Source: Dehalococcoidia bacterium
Lineage (GTDB): Bacteria; Chloroflexota; Dehalococcoidia; Dehalococcoidales; Fen-1064
Assembly: GCA_011170375.1 (NCBI GenBank)
Contig: DUEV01000001.1
Location: 186,001-250,000, forward strand
Direction of reading: 5' to 3'
Length of the DNA stretch: 64,000 nt
Shown piece after piece: positions 57,599-64,000 of this stretch. Below the pieces are notes generated by a model. The model was given only the letters and a program-made list of their open reading frames with translations, ran no database searches and was not told where the DNA came from. The number at the start of each line of letters is the position of its first letter. Within the stretch, counting starts at the first letter, position 1. The position numbers were made by a program, and so were the translations under genes.

Positions 57599-59602
57599 AT
57601 GTTCAGTTATCGTCGTGTTTTTCAACTACTTTCGGTAGTCGTGGTTCTGGCTTTGGTCATGATTCCTCTACAAGCATGTACCTGTGGAGGAGTTCTAATG
57701 ACTCGAAGTGGTCTTATCTGGTACAACTGCTCGGCCACTAAAGTCGATGTTAACGAGCCGGTAACGGTACAGGTACACATAGCTGACATAATAATGGAAT
57801 ATGACGGAGAAGGTTTTCCTGAATACTTATATGGCGTAGATAATATTCCCGAGGGCTTCACCTGGGCATATCAATGGATTAGTCCTGGCGAAGATGAACA
57901 ACCTGTCATTATAGTTAGGGAGACTGTGTGGGAACAGTCTACTATGGTACATCCTATAGACGAAGAAATGGAGTTCACAGACAGCATCGAGCTTCAGTTT
58001 GATCGCGCTGGCACCGTGGTTATTAGGTTGCAACAGCCGGATGACTTGGCACCCCCAATTCTCTTCGAGGTATTAGACACTCAGGGTTCGGGACCGTGTA
58101 CAATAACAGTTGGGGGGCCACCTAATAACCCGCCAATCTTCGATGATATAGAGGATCAGTCTGTTATCGCGGAGCATCTGCTTGAGTTCGCGGTCTCCGC
58201 CACGGACCTTGATGGAGATGAGTTAACCTATTCAGCGTCCCTTTTACCAGATGGAGGATTACCAATCGGCGCAGTATTTGACAATGGAAACGGTAGTTTC
58301 TCATGGACACCTTCCTACCTTCGGGCAGGCACTTATCACGTTCGATTCGTTGTAGATGATGGCAACGACACGGATTACCAAGATATGACCATTACAGTTA
58401 TCCCTCTTGAAATTTGCTGGAATACGTTGTGGCAGATCGGGGACGTTGAAGAAGACCAGATGGCTGACCCCCAGGACGAGCTTGACCTCAGTGCTCCTGT
58501 GGGAACTCAAAATTTCTATGTCGGCGACCCATATGACCAGTTCCCAGCGCTGAGTCAATACGAGCAGAACATCGCTCCAACTATCAATATACATTTCACA
58601 GGCGGAATGCCGCTTGGGGGCAGGCTGTTATTTTCCTGGAGCCCCGGTGCTTCAGGTGTAGAAATAATGACGATAAGCCTGGACGGGACTGTGCTGGATA
58701 CCTTAGAGCGTGAGGGCAGTCCAGACGAAGGTTGGTGGCAAAGCTACGAGCGGTTCATTGAGACCTTCTATATTATTGACGAGCTAGATGACAGTGAACA
58801 TATACTGACTTTCGAATTCAGTGGTGGCAATGGAGCCGTGTGGGACTGGATAAGGTTTGAGGAATGGACCTGCCAGGGTGTGAGGTCGTCGTACAATCTC
58901 ACTGTGAGCAGTTCAACTGGTGGTAGTGTAGTTGAACCAGGTGAGGGCTTTTTTACCTATGGTAGAGATGAGCGAGTTGACCTTGTAGCAGAAGCTGACG
59001 AAGGCTACCAATTTGACAGGTGGGAAGGACTCGTTGCTGTAGCTGGCACTACTCTACCGGCCACTACAACTGTCAGGATGAATGAGGATAAGACAGTAAC
59101 GGCTTATTTCAGTCTTATTCCACCCTTCGAACTCACCAGTAGTGCATTAGAATTAGAAAATGGAGATCTCATACCTCCCATACCCACTAAATATGCTCAC
59201 TACTGGGCGGGAGGGTCAAACATATCTCCTCCGTTAGAATGGACTGGTGTTCCTGAGGATACACAGTCTTTTGTCCTGATAATGGAAGACCCTGAAGGCT
59301 GGAGTGGCATACCATGCGTTCACTGGATTGTTTTCAACATACCTGCAAATGTTACATCACTGGCAGAGGGGGCAAGCTCGCATTTACCAGAAGGTGCTGT
59401 TCATGGCATCGGTAGTGATGGCGATGTTGGTTATTATGGTTGTGAACCACCACCCGGTGAGCTTCATTATTACCATTTCACAATCTATGCACTTGATACG
59501 ATGTTGACCCTGCCTCAGGGCGCTACTAAGTCGCAGGTGATAGCTGCCATGGAGGGACATAAACTCGGCGAGTCAACACTGGTCGGTACATACCAGGGTT
59601 AG
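57599..59602 (+). CDS. Secreted/lipoprotein multidomain protein with cadherin/Ig-like repeat, InlB-type repeat and C-terminal PEBP (YbhB/YbcL-like) domain
   Basis: Signal-like FQLLSVVVVLALVMIPLQACTCGG; DGDELTYSASLLPDGGLPIGAVFDNGNGSFSWTP; GGSVVEPGEGFFTYGRDERVDLVAEADEGYQFDRWEG; GGSNISPPLEWTGVPEDTQSFVLIMEDPEGWSGIPCVHWIVFNIP. Confidence 0.85.
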   Translation: MFSYRRVFQLLSVVVVLALVMIPLQACTCGGVLMTRSGLIWYNCSATKVDVNEPVTVQVHIADIIMEYDGEGFPEYLYGVDNIPEGFTWAYQWISPGEDEQPVIIVRETVWEQSTMVHPIDEEMEFTDSIELQFDRAGTVVIRLQQPDDLAPPILFEVLDTQGSGPCTITVGGPPNNPPIFDDIEDQSVIAEHLLEFAVSATDLDGDELTYSASLLPDGGLPIGAVFDNGNGSFSWTPSYLRAGTYHVRFVVDDGNDTDYQDMTITVIPLEICWNTLWQIGDVEEDQMADPQDELDLSAPVGTQNFYVGDPYDQFPALSQYEQNIAPTINIHFTGGMPLGGRLLFSWSPGASGVEIMTISLDGTVLDTLEREGSPDEGWWQSYERFIETFYIIDELDDSEHILTFEFSGGNGAVWDWIRFEEWTCQGVRSSYNLTVSSSTGGSVVEPGEGFFTYGRDERVDLVAEADEGYQFDRWEGLVAVAGTTLPATTTVRMNEDKTVTAYFSLIPPFELTSSALELENGDLIPPIPTKYAHYWAGGSNISPPLEWTGVPEDTQSFVLIMEDPEGWSGIPCVHWIVFNIPANVTSLAEGASSHLPEGAVHGIGSDGDVGYYGCEPPPGELHYYHFTIYALDTMLTLPQGATKSQVIAAMEGHKLGESTLVGTYQG

Positions 59603-59635
59603 TCTGAGGAGGATTCTTGGTTAAGGAGATAAGAA

Positions 59636-60370
59636 ATGAAACGTTTTTTCAAATGGCTAAGCATAACGCTGGTGGTTCTCATTATTATCATCGTGCTGGT
59701 TGGAGGGTACTTTGGTCTGGTGCCCGGTGTATCGACCCTTTTCGGTTCAGATAAGCCGAAAGACCTCGGGGTAACGTACACTGAGGCGGACAGGCTGTCA
59801 GGACGTGCCAAGGCGGGGTGGGAAGTCACTGAACTACAACCGGGTTTGCCCTTGGAAGAGAGCTATATCTCCACCGGTCAGAATGCCGTTGATGCCAGTT
59901 TTAACGAGAGGGAGCTCACTGCCTGGGCGAATAATCCCTGGATCTATTTCCCGCTTTCCGATTGCCAGGTAAGGGTGAACGATGACAACACAGTAGAGTT
60001 CTCCGGCAAGCTGAATATTGGCATGTTGCGGGATTGGATTGATGCCATGGGGGTGGCTGAAGAATACTCAGAGCTCATAGATGATTACCTGAGGTGGTTC
60101 GTCTGGGGGAATCCTCCATTCTACATTAAGCTGAGTGCTTCTGTAGCGAATGGCCAGGTCATAAATCCACAGATATACTCGGCACAGGTCGGGAGAATTT
60201 CTGTTCCGCAGAGCCTGATTGAGAGTGGCCTTGGTGAACTTGTCGGTCTTGTTGAATGGAAGCTAAACAATATCGACGGATTTCATGTGGAGACAGCAGA
60301 AGTAGTCGATGGGGGAATAAGATTTGTCGGGACGATGCCGGCGGCTGTTTCTCGGTCGGTGGAGGAGTAA
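59636..60370 (+). CDS. Membrane-anchored hypothetical protein
   Basis: N-terminal TM helix WLSITLVVLIIIIVLVGGYFG; complete ORF with RBS. Confidence 0.6.
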   Translation: MKRFFKWLSITLVVLIIIIVLVGGYFGLVPGVSTLFGSDKPKDLGVTYTEADRLSGRAKAGWEVTELQPGLPLEESYISTGQNAVDASFNERELTAWANNPWIYFPLSDCQVRVNDDNTVEFSGKLNIGMLRDWIDAMGVAEEYSELIDDYLRWFVWGNPPFYIKLSASVANGQVINPQIYSAQVGRISVPQSLIESGLGELVGLVEWKLNNIDGFHVETAEVVDGGIRFVGTMPAAVSRSVEE

Positions 60371-60385
60371 GCACCGGCAAGTAGG

Positions 60386-61309
60386 TTATGCCTCGGCCTC
60401 TAAGATTTCGATAGTGCCCTGAGTGCCGTCGACACGTACCCGGTCACCGGTACGCAGGCGCGTAGTGGCGTCGCCGCAGTTAACGACGGCTGGTATACCC
60501 AGCTCACGGGCGACAGTAGCGGCATGAGACAGCGGTGCCCCGATATCGGTAACGATACCCCCGGCTTTTGGAAACAAAAGCGTCCAGCCGATGTTGGTCT
60601 GTGAGGTGACCAGTATTTCACCAGGTAAAAGCTTGTCCCAGTCATCGGGGGTGTCAAGTCTCCGGACCGTGCCTTCGACACGCCCTACTGAGCCGGGGGT
60701 GCCAAGGATAACGTTCTCAGAGGGCCCTTTTAGTCTCATCTCTTGCAGCAGACCGCTGGCGTCGAAGACATTCTGAGACCGGTCAGGGTCTGCCGCCCAC
60801 TGGAACGGGTCAAACCTGCCCCGGATAAGTAGGGGATAGGGTGGCAGCGCTTTGTATCTTTCGTACGTGTGGCGCCGGGCAGTTATATAAGCTGTGGCCA
60901 TGTCGGTACCACGCAGAAGCTGGAGTATTTCGTCGTGGGTAAGGAAAAATACATCATTACCTGTTCCTGTTAGATCACCAGCACGTAGTGCCCAGGTAAG
61001 GGATACCCAGACGAGGCGCGTGAGTTCAGAGCGAACCGCCTCCCGCATACGATTGGCCTCCGCAGCCCTGTCCAGATTCCGTCTCATCTTTTTTACCCTG
61101 CGTGGATGACGTTCGCATAGCCTTTCCCAGGCAACATTGAATTTAGCACGCTGTGTGCTGAGCATATTTTCGACGTCGACAGGTGTTCTGGTGAAGGTCT
61201 CAAGCTGTTTGTCGAGCCAGTCGGGGTCTTCAAATGGCCTGGGGACAGACGCATCCGCTTCCAGTGGCCCACGGTGCCCCCATTGTTCCAGGTAGTCATC
61301 ACGGCTCAT
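60386..61309 (-). CDS. PEP-utilizing enzyme mobile-domain half of a PEP synthase/PPDK-like protein
   Basis: GEILVTSQTNIGWTLLFPKAGGIVTDIGAPLSHAATVARELGIPAVVNCGDATTRLRTGDRVRVDGTQGTIEIL; contiguous in frame with the next ORF. Confidence 0.85.
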   Translation of the reverse strand: MSRDDYLEQWGHRGPLEADASVPRPFEDPDWLDKQLETFTRTPVDVENMLSTQRAKFNVAWERLCERHPRRVKKMRRNLDRAAEANRMREAVRSELTRLVWVSLTWALRAGDLTGTGNDVFFLTHDEILQLLRGTDMATAYITARRHTYERYKALPPYPLLIRGRFDPFQWAADPDRSQNVFDASGLLQEMRLKGPSENVILGTPGSVGRVEGTVRRLDTPDDWDKLLPGEILVTSQTNIGWTLLFPKAGGIVTDIGAPLSHAATVARELGIPAVVNCGDATTRLRTGDRVRVDGTQGTIEILEAEA

Positions 61310-62764
61310 CTAACCGCGGGCTACTTTGCTCAGGCCCATAACCGGACCCAGGCTCGACAGCAGTTCGTCGGCACTGCTAACATTTGACAGCAGTGCATCG
61401 GCGTCAATGGTATCAACTATCTCGGTGAGCTGGCGCCGCAGCTTTCCGGTAAGACCTGCGTGGCGCCATGCTGTGGCGATTGTAATCCAGAAAGCATCAA
61501 GCACGTGGGGCATTAACTCGTTCATAAAAATAGTAACAAGCTCTTCATTATTCTGAGTTTCATTTATTCGCTGGCACTGAGCACGGCACCAGCCTGGATT
61601 TTCACTAATGAATGTCTTCAGATCCTTCGTGGCTGTACGTATTTTCCTCAGCATCCTGAGACTGCCCGGTAGTATAGAGAACAAGTTGATGCCGGGGATG
61701 GGAATAAGAACCTTGTCGAGCTCGTTAGCGTACTCCTCACGTACACCACCCAGTTCTTTAATCATATCCTTTACGTTGCTTTTCCGGGCTCGCAGCAAGG
61801 TGACCATAACTGTGCTGTTCTGATAGCAACGCCCGCCTATGTTACCCATCGTGTCGTAACCGGGTAATATGTTCAGCTCATTGTATGTGCGACTGAAGGT
61901 TGACCAGGTAAACGGCGTCATTACATTGGGCATTGCCTCTCCAGAATTTACACATGACCAGATAAAGTCACCTGTTAGGCTATCATTGAACTCGCCGGTG
62001 ACGGGGTTGAAGCCTATCATTGTTGTGATTGGTCTTGATTGTAAAATGTAGACCTTACCCTGAGAGATAGCCCACTCGATGTCCTGCGGGCAGCCCAAGT
62101 CCTTCTCCAGTCGAGAAGCCAGTTTGTATAGCTTGCGGGAGAATCGCTTTATCTCCGAAGGCGCATTGTATCTGCACTTCGGTCGTTCCATGGAGAAGTC
62201 GATAGACTCAACCTCTCCTGATACCAGCTTGTCACCAAGTCCATGAACATAGTTACCTACCAACCGGCTCCGGCTGCTGGTAACAGGGTCGGCGGTAAAT
62301 AAAACCCCTGATATATCAGCCTTCACCAGGCACTGTACGATGACAGCCATTTCGTGGACTAACGGCACACCTTGTGCTTGGCTATAGGCCTTAACACGCT
62401 CACTGTGTCGGGACTGACGCACGGTGTTTATGGCTGTCATGACTTCTTCGTCGGAACGTATGTTTAGTACCGTCTCGAATGCTCCGGCGAATGAAGCCAG
62501 TGCCGAGTCCTCCGCAACAGCCGAGGAGCGTACGGCAAATGGAGCATTAGGGTCATGACTTCTAAGGCGGGCCAGGCAAGCCTGCACCTGTGACCAAGCC
62601 TCGGGTAGTATCTCGTCTCCGCTAAAGGCGGAGGGCAGAACCACAAAGCCGTCTGGTACGGGATAGCCTGCTTGATAGAGACGGGACAGGGTACCTCCCT
62701 TGCCCCCGGCCGAGGGTTGCTGTTCTGGTATCAGCCTACCAAAAGCGCACGCTAAGTCAGGCAT
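61310..62764 (-). CDS. PEP/pyruvate-binding domain half of a PEP synthase/PPDK-like protein
   Basis: GGKGGTLSRLYQAGYPVPDGFVVLPSAF; PFAVRSSAVAEDSALASFAGAFETVLNI; DIEWAISQGKVYILQSRPITT. Confidence 0.9.
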   Translation of the reverse strand: MPDLACAFGRLIPEQQPSAGGKGGTLSRLYQAGYPVPDGFVVLPSAFSGDEILPEAWSQVQACLARLRSHDPNAPFAVRSSAVAEDSALASFAGAFETVLNIRSDEEVMTAINTVRQSRHSERVKAYSQAQGVPLVHEMAVIVQCLVKADISGVLFTADPVTSSRSRLVGNYVHGLGDKLVSGEVESIDFSMERPKCRYNAPSEIKRFSRKLYKLASRLEKDLGCPQDIEWAISQGKVYILQSRPITTMIGFNPVTGEFNDSLTGDFIWSCVNSGEAMPNVMTPFTWSTFSRTYNELNILPGYDTMGNIGGRCYQNSTVMVTLLRARKSNVKDMIKELGGVREEYANELDKVLIPIPGINLFSILPGSLRMLRKIRTATKDLKTFISENPGWCRAQCQRINETQNNEELVTIFMNELMPHVLDAFWITIATAWRHAGLTGKLRRQLTEIVDTIDADALLSNVSSADELLSSLGPVMGLSKVARG

Positions 62765-62838
62765 ATAACTACTTTCTAATGCTTCGAGAACAGCGAATCT
62801 ATGCTATCTGGAGTGGCTATACTATGTCTATAATCCTT

Positions 62839-63612
62839 TTAGTTACTCTGCTCTGATGACTCTTCTGAGGATTCTGAGTCGGGCTGGTTTTCGCCCTCTG
62901 ATGGCTCTGGTTCGGGGTCTTTCTCTGCTTCCCCAGCTTCTGTGTCCTGCTCTTCTGTGCTGGACTCCAGCAGGTGGCGGGCAATCATCTCGTAGCACTC
63001 CCACTGTTCTTGCGATGGGGCCATCCTCCTCGATTCCTGGCCGAGTCCGCTCTCCTGGTAGCTTCCTGATGATATTGCCCAGCACCAGAAATTGGGAACG
63101 CTGCGTACCATGATATCCTCATTCAGCCTGATTAAGCCCTCTTTCAGCGGCGTATCATTGTTCAGCCGGTCGAGGAGACCCTCCTCCATCTCTTCGTCCC
63201 ACTCTTCATCCGCAGCGGTGGTAACTCGTGTACCCACAAAGTTGGCTGTCCATGACAGGTCAATCACCCGCCCATACACAGACGCATTTCTTTGTCGAGT
63301 TGACCGCAGTTCCAGGTAACCACCGCTGCGTACCCGCTGGTCGGGTACTACGTAGACATAGGTAAAGGCGGCTGACGCATACCGGCTGGCCGGATGTTCG
63401 AGCATATTAATCCATCGTATCGGGCTCTCCTGCACTGCTAGCAGGCCGAGAGAAGTACCAAGGAGGCCACCGTAAATACCTTCTTCAGGTAGGCCTCGTT
63501 CGGCCACCTGCACATTTAGACCTATGGTGCGTAGATGAGTACAGAGCCGATGCCTCGTCTTATCTTTGGATCTTCCTGCTATCCTATCGATTATCCTACC
63601 GAACAGGCTCAT
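62839..63612 (-). CDS. Hypothetical protein with acidic Glu/Ser-rich tail
   Basis: Complete ORF; C-terminal EEQDTEAGEAEKDPEPEPSEGENQPDSESSEESSEQSN. Confidence 0.5.
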   Translation of the reverse strand: MSLFGRIIDRIAGRSKDKTRHRLCTHLRTIGLNVQVAERGLPEEGIYGGLLGTSLGLLAVQESPIRWINMLEHPASRYASAAFTYVYVVPDQRVRSGGYLELRSTRQRNASVYGRVIDLSWTANFVGTRVTTAADEEWDEEMEEGLLDRLNNDTPLKEGLIRLNEDIMVRSVPNFWCWAISSGSYQESGLGQESRRMAPSQEQWECYEMIARHLLESSTEEQDTEAGEAEKDPEPEPSEGENQPDSESSEESSEQSN

Positions 63613-63775
63613 TGCACGTTGCTCCTCGTGTTCGGATTGTATTACTGCTCCAGATTACCTCGCATGCTCGCATTCGGAGTATAGTACTCCCTTTTGGGCT
63701 GTGTCAACAAAGCAGGATGAGCTAGCCTCGGGGAATTGATAGGTCAGTCTCAATCTGTACAGAGTGGTATCGTAA

Positions 63776-64000
63776 TTAGCAGGATCGCATAATCAGGACG
63801 GTTGAGACTATCGACAGCGCGACCAGAAGTAATGCGATTAATGCTACTCCCATAAAAACATATCTTATTGGTAGGCGTAACTGTATCGTGTCTCTTGGCT
63901 TTGGGACTTTTGTAAGCGGTCTCTGCAGGGCCTCTCTAAGGGTGAGTTCTTCATCTACTGACTGGTCTTCCAGTCCTCCCTGCTCATCGGCACGCCCAGA
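63776..64000 (-). CDS. C-terminal part of a tail-anchored-type membrane protein, continuing past the window edge
   Basis: Frame open to 64000; translation ...DEELTLREALQRPLTKVPKPRDTIQLRLPIRYVFMGVALIALLLVALSIVSTVLIMRSC*; not in ORF track because no start is in the window. Confidence 0.55.
   Translation of the reverse strand, partial: SGRADEQGGLEDQSVDEELTLREALQRPLTKVPKPRDTIQLRLPIRYVFMGVALIALLLVALSIVSTVLIMRSC

Noticed and set aside
60386-62764. Pyrrolysine (amber) recoding of the PEP-synthase-like gene
   Set aside because: No PYLIS or pyl genes seen in the window, and a single GAG-to-TAG change or read error is simpler; left as a check within the finding.
1-64000. CRISPR arrays, prophage modules, rRNA operons
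   Set aside because: No regularly spaced direct repeats, phage structural genes or rRNA-like stretches were seen on reading the window.

Overview
The window appears to be a 64-kb piece of a strictly anaerobic bacterial chromosome. Gene content suggests a Chloroflexota/Dehalococcoidia-like host; this is inference, no taxonomy search was possible. The most notable content is a compact archaellum-type (archaeal flagellum) locus at about 27.1-36.4 kb: two tandem archaellins with class III signal peptides, an ArlC/D/E-like protein, ArlG- and ArlF-like stator proteins, the ArlH KaiC-like ATPase, the ArlI motor ATPase and the ArlJ platform protein. Two nearly identical small excisionase-type HTH genes bookend it. 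It lies about 4 kb from a bacterial-only smpB-ssrA (tmRNA) pair on the same contig, which argues against archaeal contamination. Other content: a roughly 12-kb Hdr/Mvh-type electron-transfer operon with three different HdrA-like proteins, one carrying an inserted GltD/NfnB-like module; an EtfBA pair with a ferredoxin-EtfA fusion; two benzoyl-CoA-reductase/2-hydroxyacyl-CoA-dehydratase-like subunits plus a CoA transferase; a pABA/folate cluster; a superoxide reductase/rubredoxin/ferritin-like cluster; a PPi-type phosphofructokinase; and a PEP-synthase-like gene interrupted by an in-frame TAG. Two genes look frameshifted (pyrophosphatase-like and GNAT), a palindromic interspersed repeat is present, and a tmRNA 3'-end/terminator-like sequence is duplicated. 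No CRISPR array, rRNA or convincing tRNA was seen. All calls come from reading the sequence and supplied translations; no database search was run.
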